7,269 bases of DNA from UBA7328 sp002471345 (GCA_964011275.1 CAXGOB010000135.1:1-7269); one strand, 5' to 3'. Shown: positions 1 to 7,269, numbered from the stretch's first letter. Program-made: numbers and translations. The notes: generated from the letters alone by a model not told the origin.

Positions 1-49
1 TTAATACAATATTATTTAAATTACTAACTGTCTTAAGAATAGCAAGGCT
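1..49. mobile_element. Probable terminus of an insertion sequence (left edge)
   Basis: The reverse complement of this stretch begins AGCCTTGC (42-49) and, after six bases, has TAAGACAGTT (26-35). The same two blocks, with a seven-base spacer, occur in inverted orientation at the right edge of the window, also within exactly 49 bases of the end. The rest is AT-rich and stop-rich in the transporter frame (TAA at 17-19), and transporter-like coding sequence begins right after base 49. Seen: the paired blocks and the sharp boundary. Inferred: this is the outer end of an insertion sequence whose body lies outside the window. No transposase is visible, so the family cannot be named. Confidence 0.55.
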
Positions 50-934
50 TCAGGCGGATCTACTTCTCAGGGAAAAGCTTTTGGGTTTTTAGATGGGGGA
101 CGAGGATTAGTTGGTGCTTTATTCAGCACTATGGGAGTACTCATATTTGCTCTTTTCCTAACTTCAGAAATATCAGAAGCAACAATTTCAGAAAGTAGAG
201 AAGCTTTCAGATATGTGATTTTGGTTTCTTCTAGCATTGTAGCCTTTGTAGGACTAATGGTGTGGTTTTTTATGAAAATGGATCAAAATGTAGAAAAGGA
301 CATCATTTTGAACAAAATCACGATCTCACAAATTCGAGAGGTTTTAAAGTTACCTTCAGTTTGGTTATTGATGATCATAATCCTCTGTGCTTATGTAGGT
401 TACAAAATCACAGATATATTATCTTTATATGCTCAGGATGTAATGTTGTATGACCAAGTTCGATCTGCACAAGTGGGTACTTTTCTGTTATACATACGTC
501 CAATTATTGGTGTGGTAATCGGGATTTTGGCAGATCGTACTGAGACCATTTTTTGGCTGTTTATTAGTTTTATAATTACGTTTTTAGGTGCACTACTTTT
601 TGCTTCAGGGATAATTTCTGCATCCGCCACCGCCTTATTTTTTGTTTCAATTTTAATTGTTGCCACAGGAGTGTATGCTGCTCGATCATTATACTTTGCG
701 GTAATGGAAAGGGGGCAAATTCCTTTGGCTCTCACTGGAACCGCTGTAGGTCTAATATCAGTTGTTGGATTTACTCCGGATATATTTGCAGGGCCTGTTA
801 TTGGCTATCTTTTAGATGGCTCCCCAGGGGCAGAGGGCCATCAGCATGTCTTTTGGATGCTTGTGATATTTTCTTTTATAGGTGGAATAGCAGCTTGGAA
901 TTACAACCGAATGTACAGAAGGCGCGCTGAATAA
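50..934 (+). pseudogene. MFS transporter, 5'-truncated (C-terminal two thirds)
   Basis: This is the C-terminal part of an inner-membrane major facilitator superfamily permease; the substrate cannot be told. The frame is open from 50, and family-like residues (SQGKAFGFLDGGRG) lie upstream of the first ATG at 131, so that ATG is internal and not the true start. From the ATG, hydrophobic segments fall at about residues 1-10, 28-48, 76-97, 116-137, 141-161, 165-190, 198-228 and 239-258, which fits TM5 to TM12 of a 12-helix carrier. GILADR after TM8 is the loop motif of the second half of MFS proteins. The protein ends in a basic tail (RMYRRRAE). The first four helices, roughly 130-160 residues, are missing. 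The break coincides with the presumed insertion-sequence end at 49/50, so the gene is probably interrupted; a contig edge alone would look similar. Family call is firm, pseudogene status is inferred. Confidence 0.75.
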
Positions 935-1153
935 ATCATGTTTTGACTTTTCCCCAACTGCATTGATTTTAGTGATTAAAATATTGGTGAATTACTCAAG
1001 ATGACTCAATGCAAAATTGAATAGCTTAAATATTGTATAATTAACTTAGTGAATAGAAATTCTTGAAAACTCACACTTAATCTTTCAGACTCGTTTGTGA
1101 TAATAAATAATTACTCAAGCCAGTGACAGATTTTAAAACAATGATTATTCTAT
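935..1153. other. Intergenic gap between MFS remnant and hydrolase
   Basis: AT-rich spacer. TGCATTGA (959-966) and TCAATGCA (1006-1013) are perfect 8-bp inverted repeats, but a 39-base loop separates them and no T-run follows, so a terminator is not supported. I found no clear TAnnTTTG promoter element for the hydrolase gene. No small ORF here looks coding. Confidence 0.4.
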
Positions 1154-2306
1154 ATGTCTAACTACATAAACACAAGTTTACTACGAGCTTTGTCTCTATT
1201 CTTGCTCCTTCTTTGGTCATCTTGCTCCGATGAGGATCAGATAATAATAGAAGAAGTTACCACGGAAGCCTTACTCCAGGCCGTCATAGATGAAAAAGTA
1301 GGGAATGATACAAATAAATTAGTGGGAGTCTCAGTGTCAATAAGAATTGGAGATGAAGAAAGATGGAAGTTAGTAGGAGGAATTTCACAGCTAGGACAAC
1401 CGATCACTGGAGATATGAAGTTTGGGCATAGGAAGCATTACAAAAACAGTAGTAGCAGCCACTACAATGAAACTAGTAGATGAAGGAATATTGACCTTAG
1501 AAGACACGATTGAAGATTGGCTCACACTAGATTTAGAAAATGTCGATAATTCAATAACTATAATGCAGCTTTTATCTCACTTCACTGGATTGGATGGATA
1601 TTTTCAATCTGAGCTTTGGGATATTGTAGAAGCTGACAAATTCACTCCTATTCCTGCAATCCAAGTGGCTAATTTTATTGGAGAACCTACTAATGAGAAA
1701 GGAGTTACTCATGAGTATTCCAATTCGAATTACCTCATTCTAGGACTTATTATAAAAGCCGCTACCAATAAAACAGTGGGAGAAGTGATGAGAGAAAAAT
1801 TCTGGGGACCGTTGGCTCTATCTAATATATACTTTGGAGCAAATGAACTCATACCAGAGCCTATTGCTTCTCCTTGGAGAGATAATGATGGTGACGGTAC
1901 TTTAGAGGATATCAAAAGTGATTATGGCCCTGCTTTTCATAGCATTTTTTACTGTGCTGCCGATGTGTTTTCTACCGCCTCTGATTTATCCATGTGGGCC
2001 CAACATCTATATAATGGAAATGCTATTTCAGAAAGTTCAAAAAATAAAATGACAACGTCCTATTTTGACATACCTCACCCTACATTTATAGGATATGGAT
2101 TAGGAGCTCGTCAAAACAGTTATCAAGGGCATATAATGTGGGGACATACAGGGGGAATGAGAGGTTATGGATCTCACATGTTTTATGACCCAGATACTAA
2201 AGTAAGTATAGCAATTCTGAATAATCAAAGTCGGTCTGCTGAAGGACCTACATTAAGACATGAGTTAATTGATGAACTGTTAACAATTGTGTTTGAATCC
2301 TTATAA
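1154..2306 (+). pseudogene. Serine hydrolase lipoprotein, beta-lactamase/DD-peptidase family, frameshifted
   Basis: Member of the serine beta-lactamase-like family (PF00144), which includes DD-carboxypeptidases and esterases; the exact substrate is unknown. The frame from ATG 1154 encodes a lipoprotein signal (hydrophobic 13-20, WSSC with C24, then SDEDQ) and the family's N-terminal strands up to F90. The reading then has to move one base: skipping a G in the run 1424-1426 joins it to the frame that runs to 2306. The joined protein would be 383 residues, a normal family length. In joined numbering the catalytic S94-I-T-K97, Y188-S-N190 and H331-T-G333 motifs are all present, as is the SHFTGL helix motif. 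HTG in place of KTG fits esterase or peptidase members better than true beta-lactamases. An acidic DNDGDGTLED loop lies at about 243-252. As written, the first frame stops at 1483 and the second lacks the signal peptide, so no exported active enzyme is made. A one-base assembly error is the alternative. Confidence 0.88.
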
Positions 2307-2328
2307 CAGAACTTTAAGTCTAAAATGA

Positions 2329-2369
2329 ACAGCTCCCTAAATGATATCTCAAATCAACTAGGGAGCTGT
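2329..2369 (-). terminator. Stem-loop between convergent genes, likely terminator of the DUF2911 gene
   Basis: ACAGCTCCCTA (2329-2339) and TAGGGAGCTGT (2359-2369) pair perfectly over 11 bp around a 19-base loop. It lies in the 77-bp gap between two convergent stops. Read leftward, the stem is followed by TCATTTTA, a modest U-rich tail; read rightward, it is followed by ACAATACAAAA, which is poor for intrinsic termination. It therefore fits the leftward gene best, and may still act as a 3' end or barrier for the rightward transcript. Confidence 0.72.
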
Positions 2370-2383
2370 ACAATACAAAATTC

Positions 2384-2884
2384 TTATAAACCTGAGACAG
2401 GAATAGAAAGCCTTGCTTTCTCCCAGGCAAAATTGATTGCACTTTCACCTACTGAATATTCAAGTTGTTCTTGATTTTCATTTACCCACTCTGGAGTTAT
2501 GTTTAATCTAAGAGCATCATCTTTTTCATTATAGCCATTTGCTCCCCAAGCAGAATTGTTTTTACTGAATATTGCTACCCAATCTCCTTCTTTCTTAGGA
2601 ATAATGAAGAATCCATATTTACCAGCAGCAATTTTCTGACCTCCTAACTTTACTCCTTTATCGAAAGACACGGTAGTATTTTGATTTGCCCCAGCCCTCC
2701 AAATGACATCATAGGCCTCTAGTCCACCCCATATGGTACGTCCTTTTACTGAAGGAGCGCCATAGTCGATAGCAATTTTTGATTGATTGATTTCTCCATC
2801 AGCTTGTACTCTAGGGCTCTTTTGAGCATCAGCATCTATGGATAAAGAAATGAGTAAAACAAAAGATAGAATTAAACTTTTCAT
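2384..2884 (-). CDS. Secreted DUF2911 domain protein
   Basis: A 166-residue exported protein with one DUF2911 domain (PF11138), a family common in Bacteroidota and without an established biochemical role. Residues 1-20 form a type I signal peptide (MKS, hydrophobic core 4-16, ADA before Q21), which points to the periplasm. Family landmarks are in order: SPRVQ (23-27), YGAPSVKGRTIWG (41-53), IWRAGAN (61-67), AGKYGFFIIP (87-96), SAWG (111-114) and the DALRL strand (123-127). The length equals a single-domain member and nothing appears missing. ATG 2884 is chosen because the signal peptide begins directly there. Its upstream gap to the dehydrogenase gene is 157 bp, enough for its own promoter, and a stem-loop lies just after its stop. 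Confidence 0.92.
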   Translation of the reverse strand: MKSLILSFVLLISLSIDADAQKSPRVQADGEINQSKIAIDYGAPSVKGRTIWGGLEAYDVIWRAGANQNTTVSFDKGVKLGGQKIAAGKYGFFIIPKKEGDWVAIFSKNNSAWGANGYNEKDDALRLNITPEWVNENQEQLEYSVGESAINFAWEKARLSIPVSGL

Positions 2885-2960
2885 GATGATATTTTTAAAC
2901 GTTTATAAATCTTAGCAATATCATAACCAATTTTCGATGATAATTGTTATTCCAAGTATA

Positions 2961-2976
2961 ATCTGATATTTCAGAT
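2961..2976. promoter_or_regulatory. Short palindrome upstream of the DUF2911 gene
   Basis: ATCTGA and TCAGAT are perfect 6-bp inverted arms around TATT, about 75 bp upstream of the DUF2911 start. The adjacent CAAGTATA (2953-2960), read on the minus strand as TATACTTG, differs from the Bacteroidota -7 element TAnnTTTG at one base, but no TTG box is seen at a suitable distance. It could be an operator overlapping a weak promoter. Such a short palindrome in AT-rich DNA may also be chance. Confidence 0.25.
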
Positions 2977-3041
2977 GAGAGTGTGATGTCGTTACTTTGA
3001 CATCTAGACAACAAGTTAATATGGGCTCTTTGGAACCTGTC

Positions 3042-4046
3042 TTAATTCTTCAAAACAATTCTAAATCTCGCTTTACCTGCTTTTAAATGTTCAATGGCTT
3101 CATTTACTTTTTCCATAGGAAACTCTTCTACAGTAGGGTAAATATTATGTCGCACACAAAAGTCTAACATTGTTCTATTCAAGGCAGGACTACCTACTGG
3201 ACTTGCACTTATAGACTTTTGTCCTCCCATCAGGCTACCCGTACGAATATTCATTGGCTCTGGAACCACTCCTACATGGTGAAAATTTCCATTAGTAGTC
3301 AAGCAACCGAGGTATGAGTTCCATTCGAGGGTAACATTGGTGGTATTTAAAATAAAATTCAATTGCCCCCTAATGCTTTTTAGTTCTTCTTTAGACCTAG
3401 AGTTAATTACGCGAGATGCTCCCATTTCAAGAATTGAATCTTTCTTATCTGGATTAGAACTGAATGCTGTAACCTCACATCCCCAGTGCTTCAAAAACTT
3501 AATAGCCAAATGACCTAATCCTCCAATACCTATCACTCCTACCCTATCAGTAGGCATTACACCTGCCAAAATTATTGGACTAAAAACTGTAATCCCACCA
3601 CATAAAAGCGGGCCGGCTTTGCTCAAATCTATATTTGTAGGAAGGGGAATAGCCCATGACCAATGGGCTCTGACTTTATCTGCAAATCCACCGTGCCTTC
3701 CTACTATAGTCGCTTCTTTTGTCTTGCACAAGTGATGATCACCCTCCATGCAATTTTGACAACACATGCATGACTCTGACAACCATCCAATTCCTACCTT
3801 CTCTCCAACTTTCACATTCTTCACAGCACTTCCAGCAGCTATCACTTCGCCTACTATTTCATGACCTGGGACCAAGGGAAATTGTGTATTTCTCCAATCA
3901 TTATTGATCATACTCAAATCAGAGTGACAAAGACCGCAATAATGGATTTTTACATCAACTTGTTCTGCCCCTAAATCTCCTAACTTGTAATTAAATGGCT
4001 CTAATTTCCCTTTAGGCTCTCTTACAGCGTACGCATTTACTTTCAT
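3042..4046 (-). CDS. Zinc-dependent NAD(P) alcohol dehydrogenase, YahK/CAD type
   Basis: A 334-residue cytosolic medium-chain dehydrogenase that interconverts aldehydes or ketones and alcohols; the cinnamyl-alcohol-dehydrogenase/YahK branch mostly uses NADP(H) to reduce a broad set of aldehydes. The catalytic zinc ligands are visible: C40 in GLCHSD, H62-E63 in PGHE, and C149 in LLCGG. The structural zinc site is complete: C93, C96, C99 and C107. The Rossmann motif GIGGLGHLA lies at 173-181, followed by FSSNPDKK (195-202), whose serines and lysine fit the NADP-type loop of this branch. Length and start match the family, with a normal MKVNAYAV opening at 4046. The gene follows the YD-like gene after 40 bp with no terminator between, so it could be the third gene of a tex-led transcript or have a promoter inside the upstream gene. 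No terminator is seen after its stop. Physiological substrate unknown. Confidence 0.95.
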   Translation of the reverse strand: MKVNAYAVREPKGKLEPFNYKLGDLGAEQVDVKIHYCGLCHSDLSMINNDWRNTQFPLVPGHEIVGEVIAAGSAVKNVKVGEKVGIGWLSESCMCCQNCMEGDHHLCKTKEATIVGRHGGFADKVRAHWSWAIPLPTNIDLSKAGPLLCGGITVFSPIILAGVMPTDRVGVIGIGGLGHLAIKFLKHWGCEVTAFSSNPDKKDSILEMGASRVINSRSKEELKSIRGQLNFILNTTNVTLEWNSYLGCLTTNGNFHHVGVVPEPMNIRTGSLMGGQKSISASPVGSPALNRTMLDFCVRHNIYPTVEEFPMEKVNEAIEHLKAGKARFRIVLKN

Positions 4047-4086
4047 TCTTTTAATATTTTAAATTTCAGTTAGAGCTCGAAATATT

Positions 4087-4876
4087 TTATTTTCTGAATT
4101 CAATTTTTCTTTTGCATACAGTTACTTGGACCGTCCCATCACAAAATTGGAATCTTTCATTCCAATTATTCTCTTCATCATAGGAATAAACAAAAATGTC
4201 ATTAATCACAAGGTTATAGTGTTCATTTCTATGCTTAATTTTCAAATTTTGATCATTGTATTGGCATTGAATATTTTCATCTTCCTCTTTTTTGATACAA
4301 TTGAAGTTAGTCTCTTTGATTAAATTATCATTTTGATCATACTCATAAGAAGTCTCTTCCTTTTTTTCATCCGGAGTATTGAATTTTGTCATTTTAATTT
4401 TTAGCCCTTTCGAATTGTATTCAAAGGATTTAAAATTTGAAAACACCCCTTCATTATCTATCGAGATTGATTTAACAATTTGATCAACATCATTCATCAC
4501 ATGTACAGTTGAATTTACAAATCCACTTCGGATATAGTCTAAATGATTCTCATAAAAATCGGAATTCCCCCTTAGCCATAGGGTCAAATACATAAGTTTC
4601 TTGCTTTCTTTTTTGTAGAGAGTTCTAACTGAAGAGGTAAGAACATTTTGAGAATCATAAACTCTTTTTTCATCTTTTTGTAAAGAATTTTGATCGGGGT
4701 AATATCTATAATGCTCCAACCAACTGTGCCCATCATTAAAAGTTCGTTTTTCTAAGTTTATGTTTTTTTGAATCCTCCTTGTCGTCGTTTCTTGTTCCAA
4801 ATTCTTTAACTGCAACTTTCTTAATTTTTCGATTGCCAATAAGATCGGCCACGTTGTATTGTCCTATAAATCCCAT
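4087..4876 (-). CDS. YD-like repeat protein of unknown function, probable 5' frameshift
   Basis: Not recognised as a named protein. The long open frame (4087-4839) has recurring aromatic-Asp/Asn turns typical of YD/RHS-like or toxin-immunity-like Bacteroidota proteins: FEYNSKGL, YEYDQNDNLIKE, CQYNDQNLK and YSYDEENNWNERFQF. It has no membrane helix. Its only start is TTG 4839, and a stop lies nine codons upstream with no ATG between. Another frame begins at a good ATG (4876), 37 bp below the tex stop codon, and reads a credible N-terminus (MGFIGQYNVADLIGNRK) until a stop at 4738-4736. Removing one base from the A-run (4763-4769, seven T on the plus strand) or from the T-run (4738-4741) joins both into a 262-residue protein. 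Evidence for the shift is the coding pattern only, so I keep it as a CDS. A lack of signal peptide suggests the cytoplasm. Probably co-transcribed with tex. Confidence 0.7.
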
Positions 4877-4915
4877 TATTATAAATTATTTTGAACATAG
4901 CTAAGATAACGATCC

Positions 4916-7048
4916 TCAATCTATAAGGCTCAATGATATGCGTTTTCGATTTGGATCCACATCTATCACTCTTGCTGTCACTTCTTGAGTCAATTTTACT
5001 ATTCGTAAAGGGTCTTTTACAAAAGTTTTCGACATTTTGGAGACATGAATTAGTCCCGCCTCCTTAATTCCAATATCGACAAAAGCTCCAAATTTTGTCA
5101 CATTATTTATTATTCCATTCACCATCATTCCTTCTTTTAAATCAGTTATGGTATTAATACCAGCCGTAAACTCAAAAGCCTTTGCGCTTCCTCTAATATC
5201 TAGTCCTGGTTTATCCAATTCCTCCATTATATCCTGTAGTGTAGGAATTCCAACTTCATTGCTTACATAGTCATTGAGGATGATTTCTTTTCTCAATGTT
5301 GGATCTGATATTAGAGTCTTAATATCAGCTTTTAAATTTTTAGACATGGTCTTCACCAATGCATATCGCTCAGGATGAACACCAGTATTATCTAAAGGAT
5401 TTTTACCTTTTTTAATTCTCAGAAAACCTGCACTTTGTTCGAATGCTTTAGCTCCCATCCTTGGAACTTTTTTCAAGGCTTCAATCTTTTCGAAAGAACC
5501 ATTTTCTGCTCTGTATTCCACAATATTCTTAGCAAGGGTTGGACCTAACCCAGAGATATAAGTTAAGACATGTTCACTCGCCGTATTTAGGTTTATACCG
5601 ACCGCATTTACAGCGCTTTCTACACATCGAGTCAAATTGTCTTTCAGTTTGGGTTGATTCACATCATGCTGATATTGTCCAACACCTATAGACTTTGGAT
5701 CTATTTTTACTAATTCTGACAAAGGATCCATTAATCTTCTTCCTATTGAAACAGCTCCTCTCACTGTAACATCATGATCAGGAAACTCCTTTCTTGCAAT
5801 TTCAGAGGCAGAGTATATAGAGGCACCACTTTCATTCACCATAAAGACTTCAGTATCTTCTCCCATCCCAATTCCTTTCACTATAGCATAAGTCTCTTTC
5901 CCCGCCGTGCCATTCCCAATAGCTATGGCTTCTATTCCATATTGATCCACCAATCTTTTGACTTTAGTTTGAGCATCTACCAATTGATTTTGAGGAGGAT
6001 GAGGGTAAATGGCAGAATTATAGATTAAACTACCATTGCGATCCAAACAGACTACCTTACAACCCGTACGAAACCCAGGGTCAATGCCCATTATCGACTT
6101 ACTGCCTAAGGGAGGTGCTAATAAAAGTTGCTTTAAATTTTCACCAAACACAGAGATGGCTTCATCATCAGCTTTCTCTCTATACTTATTTCGATATTCT
6201 GTTTCTATAGAAGGGCCAAGTAGTCTTTTATAACTTTCTTCAATAGCCAACTTCAGTTGCTCCTCACATTCATAAGTTGCATTTCTGCCAATGAATCCAT
6301 TTTCCAATTTGTCAATCACATCGCCAATATCCGCTGAAAGAGAAACCTTAAGCAGGCCTTCTTTCTCTCCTCTGAATACTGCCAATAGCCGATGAGCAGG
6401 AGCCTTCTTAGCAGGCTCAGAATAGTCAAAATAGTCCTTAAATTTCTCAGCTTCCGCTTTCTTTTTAGCAACTACTTTTGAAGTAATCATAGCTGATCTA
6501 TCAAAAATTCTTCTGATGTCATCTCTAGCTTTTGGTTCTTCATTGATCCATTCCGCGATGATATCCCTTGCTCCTTGAAGTGCAGTGTCTACATCTGGCA
6601 CTTTGTTATTTATAAACTGCTGAGCTGCATCTTCAAGATGTTTTGCACTTTGATTCCATATAGCTTGAGCTAATCGCTCTAAGCCATTCTCTTTTGCAAT
6701 AGTAGCTCTAGTCTTTCTTTTCTTTTTATAAGGCAAATAAATGTCTTCAAGTGCCGTATTGTCCCAGCACTTATAGATTTCTTGCTGAAGCTTAGAGCTC
6801 AAATGTCCTTGTTCTTTAATGGTATCAAGGACAAATTCTTTTCGCTTTACAAGTTCATTAAAATCTTTCCATGCCCTTGCGATCTCACCTATAGCGACCT
6901 CATCCAAAGAACCTGTTGCTTCTTTCCGATATCTAGAGATGAAAGGTATAGTACTCCCATCCTCTAATAACTCAATAGTATTTTTCACTGAACGGTTAGA
7001 AAGGTTGAGTTTAGTAGTAATTCTAGCTAAGATGATATCTTTTGACAT
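4916..7048 (-). CDS. tex: Tex, S1-domain transcription accessory protein (Spt6-like)
   Basis: Tex is a cytosolic nucleic-acid-binding protein related to eukaryotic Spt6; it affects transcription in several bacteria, although its mechanism is unsettled. The 710-residue product shows the family's order: an N-terminal helical region with NTIELLEDGSTIPFISRYRK (22-42), a YqgF/RNase H-like fold opening with MGIDPGFRTG (320-329) and including AIGNGTAGKETY (376-387) and VNESGASIYSAS (404-415), a helix-hairpin-helix pair (about 488-545, with ISGLGPTLAKNI), NPLDNTGVHPERY (550-562), and a C-terminal S1 RNA-binding domain (about 637-707). The in-frame opening extends to TTG 7102 with another ATG at 7066. 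ATG 7048 is chosen because the product then starts MSKDI like its relatives, and because a TAnnTTTG element sits at 7069-7076, which puts 7066 at or above the transcription start. The domain set is complete and the frame intact. Confidence 0.96.
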   Translation of the reverse strand: MSKDIILARITTKLNLSNRSVKNTIELLEDGSTIPFISRYRKEATGSLDEVAIGEIARAWKDFNELVKRKEFVLDTIKEQGHLSSKLQQEIYKCWDNTALEDIYLPYKKKRKTRATIAKENGLERLAQAIWNQSAKHLEDAAQQFINNKVPDVDTALQGARDIIAEWINEEPKARDDIRRIFDRSAMITSKVVAKKKAEAEKFKDYFDYSEPAKKAPAHRLLAVFRGEKEGLLKVSLSADIGDVIDKLENGFIGRNATYECEEQLKLAIEESYKRLLGPSIETEYRNKYREKADDEAISVFGENLKQLLLAPPLGSKSIMGIDPGFRTGCKVVCLDRNGSLIYNSAIYPHPPQNQLVDAQTKVKRLVDQYGIEAIAIGNGTAGKETYAIVKGIGMGEDTEVFMVNESGASIYSASEIARKEFPDHDVTVRGAVSIGRRLMDPLSELVKIDPKSIGVGQYQHDVNQPKLKDNLTRCVESAVNAVGINLNTASEHVLTYISGLGPTLAKNIVEYRAENGSFEKIEALKKVPRMGAKAFEQSAGFLRIKKGKNPLDNTGVHPERYALVKTMSKNLKADIKTLISDPTLRKEIILNDYVSNEVGIPTLQDIMEELDKPGLDIRGSAKAFEFTAGINTITDLKEGMMVNGIINNVTKFGAFVDIGIKEAGLIHVSKMSKTFVKDPLRIVKLTQEVTARVIDVDPNRKRISLSLID

Positions 7049-7068
7049 AAATGATTTCTGATACATTA

Positions 7069-7102
7069 CAAATGTATCTCTACTTAAAAGAATTGGCCTC
7101 AA
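7069..7102 (-). promoter_or_regulatory. Promoter of tex (Bacteroidota type)
   Basis: On the minus strand, TACATTTG (7076-7069) matches the Bacteroidota -7 consensus TAnnTTTG exactly. TTG (7102-7100) lies 23 bases upstream, at the long end of the TTG-N17-23-TAnnTTTG spacing described for Flavobacterium. Transcription would start near 7062, giving a leader of about 14 bases to ATG 7048. The leader shows no Shine-Dalgarno site, which is usual for this phylum. Confidence 0.6.
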
Positions 7103-7220
7103 CTCTTGATATTTTTAACTGTATCTCCCTGTTTTAGAATTCCCGAATACTTATTTTGACTTCTCGCTATTCTTAGCACTTCGGCTAACTTGCATGTCAA
7201 ATATTCTTTTGTGAGTTTGT

Positions 7221-7269
7221 AGCCTTGCGTAAAAATAAGACAGTTTAAAAATGAATTAAATTTAAACTG
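7221..7269. mobile_element. Probable terminus of an insertion sequence (right edge)
   Basis: AGCCTTGC (7221-7228), seven bases, then TAAGACAGTT (7236-7245) mirror the left edge of the window. Beyond the shared blocks the two edges differ, as the left and right ends of one element would. That is what two copies in the same orientation on either side of the window would show; opposite copies should give identical edges. The element body and any transposase lie outside. Family not assigned. Confidence 0.55.

Noticed and set aside
3..44. A second open frame at the left edge, read as an MFS-like hydrophobic stretch joined by frameshift to the transporter
   Set aside because: The stretch lies within the repeat shared with the right edge, so it is better explained as mobile-element end than as transporter coding sequence.
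262..735. Small ORFs on both strands inside the MFS gene (plus 262-453, minus 433-735)
   Set aside because: They overlap strongly supported membrane-protein coding sequence and have no family features.
959..1013. 8-bp inverted repeat TGCATTGA/TCAATGCA as terminator of the MFS gene
   Set aside because: The loop is 39 bases, the stem is AT-rich and no T-run follows.
1419..1483. Programmed ribosomal frameshifting in the hydrolase gene
   Set aside because: No slippery heptamer or downstream pseudoknot is evident, and this family is not known to use recoding; a one-base indel is simpler.
3719..3907. Plus-strand ORFs antisense to the dehydrogenase, the YD-like gene and tex (for example 3719-3907, 4126-4323, 5774-6028, 6036-6233, 6782-7061)
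   Set aside because: They are mirror frames of well-supported minus-strand genes, with no domains or start signals.
4822..4898. Third-frame ORF from ATG 4898 between tex and the YD-like gene
   Set aside because: It is only 25 codons and low in complexity, and competes with the better start at 4876.
1..7269. CRISPR array, tRNA/rRNA, toxin-antitoxin, phage or defence genes, riboswitch
   Set aside because: I saw no regularly spaced repeats, no RNA gene landmarks and no matching protein motifs in either strand.

Overview
The window looks like a chromosomal piece from a member of the Bacteroidota, probably a marine Cytophagales- or Flavobacteriia-like lineage. The DNA is AT-rich, starts lack clear Shine-Dalgarno sites, a TAnnTTTG promoter element precedes tex, and one lipoprotein signal has a run of acidic residues after the cysteine. 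A DUF2911 protein and a YD-type repeat protein also fit. The assignment rests on these traits only; no marker gene settles the genus.

Layout: two genes face right. First is the 3' part of an MFS transporter gene (50-934). Second is a serine beta-lactamase-family lipoprotein gene (1154-2306), broken by a one-base frameshift exactly at its catalytic SxxK motif. An 11-bp perfect stem (2329-2369) separates them from four genes facing left: a secreted DUF2911 protein (2384-2884), a zinc-dependent YahK/CAD-type alcohol dehydrogenase (3042-4046), an unrecognised YD-like repeat protein (4087-4876, probably frameshifted near its 5' end) and tex (4916-7048). The tex start at 7048 is preferred over longer in-frame versions because a TAnnTTTG element lies just upstream. 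tex and the YD-like gene are 39 bp apart, and the YD-like gene and the dehydrogenase 40 bp apart, so these three may share a transcript. No stretch over 300 bases lacks a gene; the longest gap (935-1153) shows no convincing signal.

The least expected feature is at the edges. The first 49 and last 49 bases share an imperfect inverted repeat: AGCCTTGC, then 6 or 7 unlike bases, then TAAGACAGTT, read inward into the element from each junction with the unique sequence. The match stops exactly at 49/50 and 7220/7221. The left junction cuts into the MFS gene. The best reading is that the window is an assembled segment lying between two copies of an insertion sequence. The MFS gene appears to be interrupted by one copy, and the ends of the window reflect the assembler stopping in a repeat.

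The genes do not form a recognisable pathway; they read as a housekeeping and accessory mix. I found no CRISPR array, RNA gene, toxin-antitoxin pair or defence system, and no evidence for an undescribed system. What deserves a second look is the gene decay (two frameshifts and one truncated gene in about 7 kb) and the flanking mobile-element ends.
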